This document shows, piece after piece, positions 27,744 through 36,052 of a stretch of 64,000 nucleotides of DNA. The stretch is from JAWXCE01 sp033764775 (GTDB taxonomy: Bacteria > Pseudomonadota > Alphaproteobacteria > Rhizobiales > Rhodomicrobiaceae): contig JANRIQ010000031.1 in the NCBI GenBank assembly GCA_033764775.1, positions 1 to 64,000 on the forward strand. Direction: 5' to 3'. A program made the position numbers and the translations under genes. The notes under the pieces are model-generated. The model saw nothing but the letters and a program-made list of their open reading frames with translations. It did no database searches and was not told the DNA's origin. Numbering within the stretch: position 1 is the stretch's first letter; each line of letters opens with the position of its first letter.

Positions 27744-28136
27744 CTAATGTTTCGTGGCGGAGTGCGCTCCGCCGCCGAGCAGCGCCTGGGCGATCAGCGC
27801 GGCGGTGAGGAATGCCGGGTATTCCCAGCCGCCATTGGCGTTGGTGAACAGCCAGCCATTGCCAGCGTGAACCCAGGTTGCGCCCAGGAGGATCGGCAGC
27901 AAGGCGATGGCGACCCAGCGGGTGGCGAGGCCGAGGATGAGCGCGAGGCCGCCGATCAATTCCGCCGCGATCACCGCATAGGCGAGCGGGCCGGGCAGGC
28001 CGACGGATTGGAAGAAGCCGACCGTTCCGGCGGGCGTGAACACGAAGATTTTGAGCGCGGCGTGGGCGATGAACATGACGCCAAGGGCGACGCGCAGCAC
28101 AAGCGCGGCGTAGGGAGCGGTTTTAATGTCGATCAT
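27744..28136 (-). CDS. DoxX family membrane protein
   Basis: 130 residues with four predicted membrane helices (LVLRVALGVMFIAHAALKI, YAVIAAELIGGLALILG, ATRWVAIALLPILLGATW, AFLTAALIAQALLGG). AAGGA lies ahead of the ATG. DoxX-like proteins are common partners of quinone or thiol stress genes; the exact role here is unknown. Confidence 0.82.
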   Translation of the reverse strand: MIDIKTAPYAALVLRVALGVMFIAHAALKIFVFTPAGTVGFFQSVGLPGPLAYAVIAAELIGGLALILGLATRWVAIALLPILLGATWVHAGNGWLFTNANGGWEYPAFLTAALIAQALLGGGAHSATKH

Positions 28137-28141
28137 GGGTT

Positions 28142-28226
28142 TTTCCTTTCGAGTTTGATGGTGATTTCAGGAGTTAATTTCACGATGCCGAACGGATCGG
28201 CGACGGCATTGCCGTTCGCGTTGTTC
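28142..28226 (-). repeat. Second copy of the isochorismatase gene's 3' end
   Basis: Positions 28142-28226 align without gaps to 28794-28878, with roughly 12 mismatches in 85 bases. On the minus strand the copy still reads NNANGNAVADPFGIVK, against NNANGHVVADPFGIVK in the intact gene, and its stop codon is lost. The copy includes the AAAGGA ribosome binding site that serves the next gene. It looks like a relic of a tandem duplication or of recombination that placed the SRPBCC gene here. Confidence 0.8.
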
Positions 28227-28266
28227 GGCACTTATTGGTTTCTGTTGCAATGCGCCGATGGCGCGA

Positions 28267-28788
28267 TCATCGGACTTCGCCAGCACGCGTGTTGAGATGC
28301 CGTTTCACATTGCTCATGCAAATGTTCATGTAGCCGGCCCACTGTGTGTGTACGAACAGGCTCAAAGGCAGCCCTGTCAGGCCGTTATGCGGCTGGAACG
28401 TATAGGTCCAAAGCACATTGGTTCCGCCCTTAACCGGGGTGAACCACCATTGCCCGCGCGCCTCATTGGCGAGATGCCGTACGGCAAAAGTGAAATCGCT
28501 GACACGGTATGCAAAGTAGGCGGGATTATCATAATCCGTCACTTCCTCGCGTGCGGTGTTCCCGTCCGCCAGATGAACGGTGCGCACCGACCCCGGTTTC
28601 TCCCAAGGGCCTGTGTTCCCCGAGGTTTTCAACACCGCTGGAATAAGGCCATATCCGGTGAGGACTTTTGGAAGCACATCTTCGGCGGAAACAAAGTCGA
28701 ACGCAGCCTTAGGATCAACGGCGACAACGACCTCTCGCGTAATGCTGATCCCTTTGACCGTTTTGGGCCTATGGCTGGCGTCAAGCAT
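28267..28788 (-). CDS. SRPBCC (START-like) domain protein
   Basis: 173 residues. The central part reads as a polyketide-cyclase/SRPBCC fold: ITREVVVAVDPKAAFDFVSA, GSVRTVHLADGNTAREEVTD, YDNPAYFAYRVSDF and RGQWWFTPVKGGTNVLWTYT. Such proteins bind hydrophobic ligands. AAAGGA precedes the ATG and lies in the repeated sequence shared with the DoxX leader. It is flanked by the isochorismatase gene and its partial copy. Confidence 0.75.
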   Translation of the reverse strand: MLDASHRPKTVKGISITREVVVAVDPKAAFDFVSAEDVLPKVLTGYGLIPAVLKTSGNTGPWEKPGSVRTVHLADGNTAREEVTDYDNPAYFAYRVSDFTFAVRHLANEARGQWWFTPVKGGTNVLWTYTFQPHNGLTGLPLSLFVHTQWAGYMNICMSNVKRHLNTRAGEVR

Positions 28789-28826
28789 GTCGTCTTCCTT
28801 TCGAGTTTAAGGGTGATTTCAGGGCG

Positions 28827-29588
28827 TTACTTCACGATGCCGAACGGGTCGGCGACGACATGGCCATTGGCGTTGTTCCAGAAGTTCTGGAGCACGAAGG
28901 CATATTCCGGCAGATGCTCGATGAAGGGCGTCAGCATCGCGGTCGCCGAGGGCGACTTCCAGTCGGCCTGGAGTTCGCAGGCGAGCGCGAACACGGTGGT
29001 CAGCTCGGCGCCAGCGCGCCCCATGCGGCTCATCGCGGCCTCGGCTTCATAGCGGCTCCATGCGCCCGAGGCGTCTATCACGGGGTAAACCCTGTAGCCG
29101 TCCTGGAGCATCGACAACGTGGGGAAGGCGACGCAGGTGCCCAGCGTCACGCCCGCGATGACGATATGGCGGCGGCCGGTTCTGGCGACGATCTCCTCCA
29201 GCGCGGCGCGGAAGGTTTCGTCCGCATAGGCGTTGATGATGCCGGTGCGGCGGTAGATTGGCTGGTCGGCGAACACCGCTTTGAGTTCCGGCAGCGTGTC
29301 GCCGTTCTGCCAGTGCGCGTTCGACGAGGTGACAAGCGCTGGAATGCCAAGGGCCTTGGCCACTTTGGCGAGGCCGACGACGTTGTTCTTATATTCGGCG
29401 AGCGCGGTGAAATCGCGCACGCCCGCCATCAGGCCGATCTGATGATCGACGAACAGCATGATGGTGTTTTGCGGCGTCGGCTTGTCATAAACCGCGCGGC
29501 CCTGTTGCAGCGCCTCCCGAGCATGGCTGCGTGGCGGTTGGGCGGCGTTGGTCAGCGGGCTGATGATGTCGGTAGAGGTTTGGGTCAT
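28827..29588 (-). CDS. Isochorismatase family hydrolase
   Basis: 253 residues. The cysteine-hydrolase fold has Asp at IMLFVDHQIGLM, Lys in VVGLAKVAKALG, and the catalytic cysteine in IAGVTLGTCVAFPTLSMLQ. Substrates of this subgroup are mostly unknown amides. It begins the minus-strand series and is divergent from a LysR gene, a usual regulator-target layout. Confidence 0.85.
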   Translation of the reverse strand: MTQTSTDIISPLTNAAQPPRSHAREALQQGRAVYDKPTPQNTIMLFVDHQIGLMAGVRDFTALAEYKNNVVGLAKVAKALGIPALVTSSNAHWQNGDTLPELKAVFADQPIYRRTGIINAYADETFRAALEEIVARTGRRHIVIAGVTLGTCVAFPTLSMLQDGYRVYPVIDASGAWSRYEAEAAMSRMGRAGAELTTVFALACELQADWKSPSATAMLTPFIEHLPEYAFVLQNFWNNANGHVVADPFGIVK

Positions 29589-29669
29589 GGCTTTTTCTCC
29601 GGAACGGTATTGATTAAGGGTCTAGAGATGCCACTTCTGAAAACATGGATAAACACGCATGACATGGAA

Positions 29670-29696
29670 TGATTATACATGATATAGAGATAATCA
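29670..29696. promoter_or_regulatory. Inverted repeat overlapping the LysR start codon
   Basis: TGATTAT (29670-29676) and ATAATCA (29690-29696) form a perfect 7-bp inverted repeat with a 13-base spacer in the divergent isochorismatase/LysR interval (29589-29695). The right arm ends on the A of the LysR ATG. LysR regulators bind such T-N11-A dyads, so this may be the autoregulatory and activation site. Confidence 0.5.
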
Positions 29697-30598
29697 TGGA
29701 CACACTCACCGCCATGCGCGCCTTCACAGCCGTCGCCGCCGCCGGATCGTTCACGGCTGGCGCGGAGAAGCTTGGGTTGGCGACGAACCTGGCCAGCAAA
29801 TATGTCGGCCAGCTTGAGACGCGATTGGGCGTGCGGCTGCTCAATCGCACCACGCGGCGCGTGAGCCTGACCGAAGCGGGGCGGGCCTATCTGGAACGGT
29901 GCACCGGATTGCTGGAGGAGTTCGACACGCTGGAGGCCGCCGTGCAGGACAGGCAGGCGCGCCCGAGCGGCACGCTCACCATGGCCGCGCCGGTCACCTT
30001 CGGCGAAAAATATCTCGCGCCAGCCCTCGCCGATTTCATGGAGGCCGAACCTGGCGTCAGCATCGACCTGCGCCTGTCGGATCGTTTCGTGAACCTCGTC
30101 GATGAAGGCTTCGACCTCGCCATCCGCATTGCGGAATTGCAGGACTCTTCACTCATCGCCAAGCGCCTCGCGCCCGCCCGCATCGTCGCCTGCGCCTCGC
30201 TGGATTATCTGCGCCGGGCGGGCGCGCCGCAGCATCCCGCCGAGCTTGCGGCCCACGCCTGCATCATCGATACGAATTTCCGCGCCGGGCCGGTCTGGCC
30301 ATTTCTCGTCGAAGGCGAGCGCATAACGGTGAAAGTGTCCGGCCGCTTCGCCGTCAATAGCGGCGAGGCTATCCGCGCGCTCGTTCTGCGGGGCGCTGGC
30401 GTTGCGCTTTGCCCGGCCTACATCGTCGGCGAGGACATTAAGGCTGGCCGCCTCGTCCCCATCCTCGCCAGCTTCGAGGCCTTCGCTCTCGGCGTCTACG
30501 CCGTCTACCCCCACAACCGCCACCTCGCCGCCAAAGTGCGCGCCGCGATTGATTTTCTGGCGAGGCGTTTCGCAGCGCCGCAGTGGGATGGTGCCTAG
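29696..30598 (+). CDS. LysR family transcriptional regulator
   Basis: 300 residues from the ATG at 29696. The N-terminal helix-turn-helix spans about 1-60 (MRAFTAVAAAGSFTAGAEKL, NRTTRRVSLTEAGRAYLERC), followed by an effector domain (SGTLTMAAPVTFGEKYLAPA, RGAGVALCPAYIVGED). It belongs to the CrgA/PecT-like branch and probably controls the divergent isochorismatase set. A start nine codons earlier is possible. Its stop codon shares the palindrome CTAG with the stop of the facing marR gene. Confidence 0.9.
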   Translation: MDTLTAMRAFTAVAAAGSFTAGAEKLGLATNLASKYVGQLETRLGVRLLNRTTRRVSLTEAGRAYLERCTGLLEEFDTLEAAVQDRQARPSGTLTMAAPVTFGEKYLAPALADFMEAEPGVSIDLRLSDRFVNLVDEGFDLAIRIAELQDSSLIAKRLAPARIVACASLDYLRRAGAPQHPAELAAHACIIDTNFRAGPVWPFLVEGERITVKVSGRFAVNSGEAIRALVLRGAGVALCPAYIVGEDIKAGRLVPILASFEAFALGVYAVYPHNRHLAAKVRAAIDFLARRFAAPQWDGA

Positions 30599-31053
30599 CG
30601 CGTCTGCGCCGGGCCGTCGCGGGCGGCGTCGAGATGGGCGCGGATACGGCTGAGCGCGGGCAGCAACGTGGCGAGCGCCTCAGCTCCCACCGCCGCCTCG
30701 ATCTGGGCCAGCACAGGGGCAACGGCCGCGATGGACGCCTCACGCGCCGCGCGGCCCGCGTCCGTGATGCGCACGCGCTTGCCGCGGCCATCCTCCGGGT
30801 CGGGCAACATGTCGATAAAGCGCTTAGCCTCCAACCGTTGCAACGTGCTGGTCATGGTGCCTTTGGTGACCTGGAAAATCCGCGCCAGATCGGACGGGCT
30901 GCGTTCGCCGCCAAGCCTCACGAAATGATTGAGCACAACGAATTGCGGCACCGTCAGATCGTCAGGCAGCACAGCTTCGAGCGCGGTTCGACCAAGCTGA
31001 TCGATTATGCCGATCTCGTTCATCACGCGGAAGGCGAGCGGATCCTGGCTCAA
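30595..31053 (-). CDS. MarR family transcriptional regulator
   Basis: 152 residues, read from a TTG with GGGAG four bases upstream. The winged helix spans about 35-105 (FVVLNHFVRLGGERSPSDLA, VTKGTMTSTLQRLEAKRFID, DGRGKRVRITDAGRAA). It is the third gene behind acg and the metallo-beta-lactamase gene, so it probably represses its own operon through the palindromes at 33106-33142. An ATG ten codons in is the alternative start. Confidence 0.85.
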   Translation of the reverse strand: MSQDPLAFRVMNEIGIIDQLGRTALEAVLPDDLTVPQFVVLNHFVRLGGERSPSDLARIFQVTKGTMTSTLQRLEAKRFIDMLPDPEDGRGKRVRITDAGRAAREASIAAVAPVLAQIEAAVGAEALATLLPALSRIRAHLDAARDGPAQTR

Positions 31054-31091
31054 ACGGTCTCCCTTTGTTGGCGCTTAACATTTATTGATCG

Positions 31092-31916
31092 TCATCCGAA
31101 CGCAACCGGAATCCGCTCTTCGAGACGGCGCGCCGCGTCCGGGTCGTGCGTGGGCAGATAAACGACGCGGCGATTCTCCGCCAGAGCGCGGATTTTGGCG
31201 AGCGTGCCTGCGGCCTCGCCTGCATCGGGGCTGACGCCATCGACAACGCCGTCAAGCATCTGGCGCTCGCCATAAGATGTATCGCCCGCCAGAAAGATGA
31301 CGGCGTCGCCCTCAACGACGGCGACGGAGATGTGATGCGGCGTATGCCCCGGGGTCGGCAGGGCGATCACATCGCCTGCTTTTGTCAAAGCCCGGCTGGT
31401 CGCCAACGGCCCAAACGGTTTCGCCTCAAAGCTCAAGGGGGCCGGGTCAAAGCCTTTCGGCCAGCGGTTAGGCAGATAGCCGAGCAACCGGCCGCTGAGG
31501 CCGGACGCGCGCTTGATTTCGCCGCGGCTGGCTAGAATTTTCGCGTGCGTGAAATGATGCAGGCCCGCGTCGTGGTCGATATGCATGTGAGTCAGAATGA
31601 GCTGGCGCACATCGCGTGCGCCGACGCCTAGCGCGCGCAGCTGCGGCCCAGCCTGCTGTTCCGGTTCGATCTCGAATTGCACCGACCGCTGGAAATACGG
31701 ATGCCAGCGGGGCAGCGAATTGAGATGCGCCGCTTGGCCCGTATCAACGACGATGACGCCTTCAGGGTGCTCGATCGCCCAGGCATAGGTCGGGAGCCAA
31801 TCGCTCCATAGCGTGTCGATGAGCGGCCCGGCCTGCCGGAGAAAACCGCGGCCACGCCCTTCGACCTGCGCCAGCCGGACTTTGACCCGGCCTGTCTGGA
31901 TAGCGTGGATGCGCAT
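31092..31916 (-). CDS. Metallo-beta-lactamase fold hydrolase (AHL-lactonase-like)
   Basis: 274 residues. The metal site is LTHMHIDHDAGLHHF (HxHxDH), with further ligands in PTPGHTPHHISV, FLAGDTSYG and LPTHDPDAA. The general shape recalls N-acyl homoserine lactonases such as AttM, but the natural substrate cannot be read from sequence. GGAG precedes the ATG at 31916; the frame extends further upstream into the acg gene and is ignored. Sits between acg and marR, with 22 and 38 base gaps. Confidence 0.83.
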   Translation of the reverse strand: MRIHAIQTGRVKVRLAQVEGRGRGFLRQAGPLIDTLWSDWLPTYAWAIEHPEGVIVVDTGQAAHLNSLPRWHPYFQRSVQFEIEPEQQAGPQLRALGVGARDVRQLILTHMHIDHDAGLHHFTHAKILASRGEIKRASGLSGRLLGYLPNRWPKGFDPAPLSFEAKPFGPLATSRALTKAGDVIALPTPGHTPHHISVAVVEGDAVIFLAGDTSYGERQMLDGVVDGVSPDAGEAAGTLAKIRALAENRRVVYLPTHDPDAARRLEERIPVAFG

Positions 31917-31938
31917 AACAGATCTCCGTTTTGATGGA

Positions 31939-33090
31939 TTACGCCGAAGTGAGTTTTGCTGCCAATGGCCAGCGCGGCGCTGGATCGGCCGCGGGGCCAT
32001 AGCCGATGCGCGCCAGCATCTGAAGGCGCTCCGGCGCGGCGATGTTGAGGGCGCGATGAACCGCTTGAAACGGCTCCGCCATCTCCGGAAACTCTTGCAA
32101 CGCCTGGCTAACGGGATGCATCGAAAGCCCGATCTGCGACGCCCGCAGATTGAGACGCACATAGGCGCGCCCCGCTTCGATCTGATCCAGCCGGGCGTTG
32201 GCCTTGGTGGCGATCCAGACATAGGACGCGACTCCGTTCAGCATGTCCGTGTAGACATTCAAACCGGACTGAAACGCGCTGCTGCCCGGTTTTGCGATCT
32301 CCTCTCGCGACACCTGCCCCAGAGCCGCTAACGTTTCGATCAACGGCCCGCCGAGCGAAATTCCGTCGGGATTGGCCTCGATCTCGGAGCGCCCGATGCG
32401 CATCAGGTTGACGCTTTCCATGAACGTGCGCGGCGTGTTGGTCTCGATGCTCCAGGCTTTCAAGGTCAGATCGCGCAACGTTGCAACCAGCCGGGAATCG
32501 TTGGAGAGGCCGTATGGCGCGGCGTCATCGCCGCCTAACAGCCGTTTGCGATCCAACGCGCTCACTGGCCTGCCCGCGTCGAACGGCCTTTTAACCGAGC
32601 GCCGGGTCGTGATGGCCGTGAACAGCGGATCTTTCGCAACGCCAGCATCCTTGATGAAGCGCAGATGCGCGATAGGCCGGCCATCCAGCCGTGGCTGCGG
32701 CTCGCCATCGGGAAACGCGCGAATTTCCACGCGCCAGCCCCGCTCGGCCGCAGCGATGCGGGCCAATTCCAGAAAGCCGCCGAAGCCGATGGTGATCTGC
32801 CGGTCGAATGGGTCGGTCTCTGGCAGGCGGCGGTCGAGATCGCACGTAATGACGGCCTCGTCGGCGCTAAGCAATCGGATATGCCACGGCTGCCGGTTAT
32901 GCGGATTGGGAGCAAGGATAGCGTGGCGGAAGGCGTCCAGACGGACATCATCGAATGCGGTCTGCACGTCTTCCCAAGGCTGAAGCGCGCGCTCTGGACG
33001 GCGTGTGACGGCGAAATAGGCGCCCGAGCCCACAAGGGCCAGCCCGGCCCCTCCGGCGGCGAGAATGAAAGAGCGGCGAGACAGCGGCAT
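31939..33090 (-). CDS. Acg-type nitroreductase family protein, exported
   Basis: 383 residues. A twin-arginine-like signal (MPLSRRSFILAAGGAGLALV) leads to two nitroreductase half-domains. FMN-type segments are AILAPNPHNRQPWHIRLL and ITTRRSVKRPFDAG, as in Acg/Rv2032-like proteins. The start at 33090 is preferred because GGAG lies six bases ahead and the signal starts there; ATGs at 33096 and 33102 and a TTG at 33117 are in frame. First gene of the acg-lactamase-marR operon. Confidence 0.8.
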   Translation of the reverse strand: MPLSRRSFILAAGGAGLALVGSGAYFAVTRRPERALQPWEDVQTAFDDVRLDAFRHAILAPNPHNRQPWHIRLLSADEAVITCDLDRRLPETDPFDRQITIGFGGFLELARIAAAERGWRVEIRAFPDGEPQPRLDGRPIAHLRFIKDAGVAKDPLFTAITTRRSVKRPFDAGRPVSALDRKRLLGGDDAAPYGLSNDSRLVATLRDLTLKAWSIETNTPRTFMESVNLMRIGRSEIEANPDGISLGGPLIETLAALGQVSREEIAKPGSSAFQSGLNVYTDMLNGVASYVWIATKANARLDQIEAGRAYVRLNLRASQIGLSMHPVSQALQEFPEMAEPFQAVHRALNIAAPERLQMLARIGYGPAADPAPRWPLAAKLTSA

Positions 33091-33104
33091 GATCATCTCC
33101 ATAT

Positions 33105-33142
33105 AGTTTGATAACAAACTAAATATGGTTTGACGTCAAACT
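33105..33142. promoter_or_regulatory. Twin palindromic operators upstream of acg
   Basis: Two related palindromes lie side by side: TAGTTTGATAACAAACTA (33105-33122, 7-bp arms) and GTTTGACGTCAAAC (33129-33142, perfect). Their centres are about 22 bases apart, or two helical turns. The shared half-site GTTTG is typical of MarR-family operators. They sit immediately before the acg start, so the operon's own MarR protein is the natural candidate. Confidence 0.7.
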
Positions 33143-33200
33143 TGTCAAGCGGCGTGTTTCTCTTGCGCTCACGCCCCGCTGCTATTGCAGGTTTTTAGGC

Positions 33201-34523
33201 TCATGACGGCCAGCGCCGGTGCAGCGGGTCGATGACGAAAGCGTGAGCGTGCCTGATGCCAGATGTCTGCACATGGGGATGGCTGTCCGGCAAATTGGGA
33301 TGGGCGTGCTCCAGAACCTGAGGGTCGTCGGCGGGCCACAGCCAAACCGCCCCAGCGGTCGCAAGAATGGTGAGCGCGGCGTGGACGAGAAGCGTGAGCG
33401 GCAGGCCCGCCCCCGCGCCGAGCCACCCGGCGAGCGGGTAGGTGATCAGCCAGCAGGCATGGCTTAGGGCGAACTGCGCGGCGAACAGCGCGGGGCGTTC
33501 GCTCTCATGCGCGGAACGGCGCAGCAGGCGGCCAGACGGCGTCACCACCGCGGCGTAACCGGCCCCAAGAATGGGCCAGATGATCAAAATCCATATCCAC
33601 GCGCCCGAACCGGGACGCTGACTGAGCACAAATGCCCCCGCCGCAAGCGGCAAAACCATCAACGCCGCGCCCTGCAACATCACGGCGCGGTCGGACAACC
33701 GCTCCAGCGCGCGGGGCAGCGCGAAGGCCGCTGCCATCGACCCAAACCCGAACGCGGCGAGCGTGATAGCCACTTCCCCGTCGCCAAGGCCCAGTGAGCC
33801 GCGCACGATGACGATGGTGTTGACGAACACGATGGACGCGCCTGCCGCCGCCGCCAGATTGAGCGACAGGAGCCCACGCAGACGCGGCGTCGCTAAATAA
33901 ATCTGCGTGCCGTTCGTGAGGCGTTGCAGAAAGCTCGCAGACTGCGATGGTTTCGGGCTTGGCAGGGTGACCGACAGCACGAAGGCAGCTGAGATGAGAA
34001 AGCCGAGCACGGTTCCGGCAAACAAATTGTGAAAGCTCATGACGGTCAGCAGCGCGGCAGCGAGCACAGGGCTGAGCAGCGTTTCCATGTCATAGGCCAG
34101 CCGGGAGAGCGATAGCGCCTTAGTGTATTCCTTCTCATCCGGGAGAATGTCGGGGATCGCCGCCTGAAAGGTCGGCGTGAAGGCTGCCGAGGCCGATTGC
34201 AGGATGAAAATCAGCGCGTAAATCTGCCAGATCTGATCGACAAACGGGAGGCACAAAGCAATCGCGGCGCGCAACAAATCGAGAGCAACCAACATGCCGC
34301 GCCGTGGCAGCATTCCGGCGACGGCCCCGGCAATCGGCGCAACGCCAACATAAGCGATCATCTTTATAGCCAGCGCCGTGCCAAGCACTTGACCCGCATC
34401 GCCGCCAGCCAGCTCGTAAGCCAGCAGCCCAAGCGCCACCGTCAACAGTCCCGTCCCGACAAGCGCTATGACTTGCGCGGCGAACAGGCGGCGATAGATG
34501 CGGTTGCGAAGCGGCTCAAACAT
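33201..34523 (-). CDS. MFS transporter with histidine-rich C-terminus
   Basis: 440 residues and about 12 membrane helices. The tail after residue 405 has histidines in EHAHPNLPDSHPH and GIRHAHAFVIDPLH. Similar tails occur in MFS metal exporters such as NreB, and the neighbours are metal-handling genes, so export of a divalent metal is a reasonable guess. It follows the anchor-protein gene by 68 bases on the same strand. Confidence 0.8.
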   Translation of the reverse strand: MFEPLRNRIYRRLFAAQVIALVGTGLLTVALGLLAYELAGGDAGQVLGTALAIKMIAYVGVAPIAGAVAGMLPRRGMLVALDLLRAAIALCLPFVDQIWQIYALIFILQSASAAFTPTFQAAIPDILPDEKEYTKALSLSRLAYDMETLLSPVLAAALLTVMSFHNLFAGTVLGFLISAAFVLSVTLPSPKPSQSASFLQRLTNGTQIYLATPRLRGLLSLNLAAAAGASIVFVNTIVIVRGSLGLGDGEVAITLAAFGFGSMAAAFALPRALERLSDRAVMLQGAALMVLPLAAGAFVLSQRPGSGAWIWILIIWPILGAGYAAVVTPSGRLLRRSAHESERPALFAAQFALSHACWLITYPLAGWLGAGAGLPLTLLVHAALTILATAGAVWLWPADDPQVLEHAHPNLPDSHPHVQTSGIRHAHAFVIDPLHRRWPS

Positions 34524-34591
34524 GCCGGGTCTCGGAAATCGTCGGGCCTCGCAGAAATGGAATGCCCTGCGAGGCGCGAACTTTTCAGGAT

Positions 34592-35229
34592 TTATTTCAT
34601 TTTTTTGATTTCGGCGTAATCGCCGCTGGTTTTCAGCGTCACGGTCACGGGCGCAGAACCGCGATTGCGCCAGAACCAGCCATGACTGCCGTCAAAAGCC
34701 GCTTCCAGCACGCCCTCGTCCTTCTCCACGCCGCGGCCTTTGCTGTAGCTTTTCGTGGCGTCCGGTTTGCCGTGCGGCTCGCCATGCGTGTCGTGGTTCA
34801 CCTTGCCGCCGCTGACCGCCCACGAATAGGTGATTTTCTGGCCTTTCGTCAGGCTCGCTTTGACTTCTGCGCCTTCGCCGGGCTGTAGCGTGACAATGGT
34901 TTCATCGCTGCGCGCGGCCTGGGCGTAAGCCTGCCCTATAAAAAGTTCAGCGAAAATCCGTCCAAACAAGCTGGAGCGCTGATCAGGCTTGGCTTTTTCC
35001 GTGTCGGCGGCGGCATCCTCTTCAGCTTCCTGGTGCAGTTGGGTTTTGATCTCGCCCATTTGCTTTAGGCCGAGCGTTTGTCCAACGCCCGTTGGATCAA
35101 TTCCGTATTCGGCTGGGAGAACGACGGTGATGAGCAGCGCCGCCGCCGTAGCGAAGGCAATTAAAGTCGAGGCAGAAGCTGGCCGGAGGTCGGCAATTCG
35201 GCACGGGTTGGCAGATCGGTATTGTACAT
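34592..35229 (-). pseudogene. Membrane-anchor protein of metal-efflux clusters, frameshifted
   Basis: The reading frame opens at ATG 35229 (MYNTDLPTRAELPTSGQLL) and hits a stop 23 codons in. Adding one base between 35171 and 35172 restores RSTLIAFATAAALLITVVLP, then AEYGIDPTGVGQTLGLKQMG, then the rest to 34592. The restored protein is about 212 residues: one membrane helix and a periplasmic domain with FDGSHGWFWRNRGSAPVTVTL. The intact family is found beside cation-efflux genes. A 155-residue remnant could start at an internal ATG (35059) but would lack the anchor. Sequencing error is possible. Confidence 0.8.
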
Positions 35230-35247
35230 TGGTTTGCTTCCTTTTGA

Positions 35248-35991
35248 TTAAGAAACGAAATAGCCGGTGAGTTGCAGGCCGATCAGGACGAACCCTGCGG
35301 CCATCATTGCGACATTGGCTGTGTAAGCGTGTCGGAAGAAACTCTCCGACCGCCGCCAGAATCCCATCAGGATCAGGATTGCGCCGAGCGCCAGAAGCTG
35401 GCCGATCTCGACGCCAATGTTGAAGGCGATCAGGTTCGCCAGCAGCCCGTCTCTCGACAGCTCGAACTCCTGAATTTTCGTCGCTAAGCCAAAGCCATGG
35501 AAGAAGCCGAAGATCAGCGTCGCCGCCTTGGTGTTGGGCTGGAAGCCGAACCAGCGCTGATAGGCGCCCATATTGTCGAGCGCTTTATAGACCACCGAGA
35601 AGCCGATGATCGCGTCGATGAGATAGGAACTGATGCTCGTTCCATAGTAGACCCCGGCCAGCATCGTCGTCGAATGGCCGATGGCGAAGAGGGTTACGTA
35701 AATGCCGATGTCCCTCATCTTGTAGAGGAAGAAAATCACACCGAAGAGGAAAAGTAGGTGATCATAACCAGTGACCATGTGCTTGGCCCCGAGATACATG
35801 AACGCGATGAAGTTCACCCCGGTGATTTCCTGGATATAGCCTTTATCGCCGGTAGCGACGCCGTGGGCGAGCGCCTCGGATGCAAAGCCAGTTATGGTTA
35901 GACAAAGCAGTGTCATCGCCAAGGGAATAGCCGACGTTCGCATATGTTGCAAATGCAGGCTTCCCCGGCGCGAAAGAGCGTCGGAAAGCAT
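35248..35991 (-). CDS. HupE/UreJ-like membrane protein
   Basis: 247 residues with a signal peptide or first helix (PLAMTLLCLTITGFASEALA) and about six more helices. Conserved polar residues lie in membrane segments: YLGAKHMVTGYDHLLFLFGV, IGHSTTMLAG and FGFFHGFGLATKIQEF. Members of this family are linked to nickel or cobalt handling. ATG 35991 has AGGA upstream; an ATG at 35943 is possible. It precedes the frameshifted anchor gene by 18 bases. Confidence 0.75.
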   Translation of the reverse strand: MLSDALSRRGSLHLQHMRTSAIPLAMTLLCLTITGFASEALAHGVATGDKGYIQEITGVNFIAFMYLGAKHMVTGYDHLLFLFGVIFFLYKMRDIGIYVTLFAIGHSTTMLAGVYYGTSISSYLIDAIIGFSVVYKALDNMGAYQRWFGFQPNTKAATLIFGFFHGFGLATKIQEFELSRDGLLANLIAFNIGVEIGQLLALGAILILMGFWRRSESFFRHAYTANVAMMAAGFVLIGLQLTGYFVS

Positions 35992-36052
35992 GATTTATCC
36001 TGATGTTTCGGAATTTCGTTTAGCCGCAGAACATGCGGCCGCCACGTTGAAT

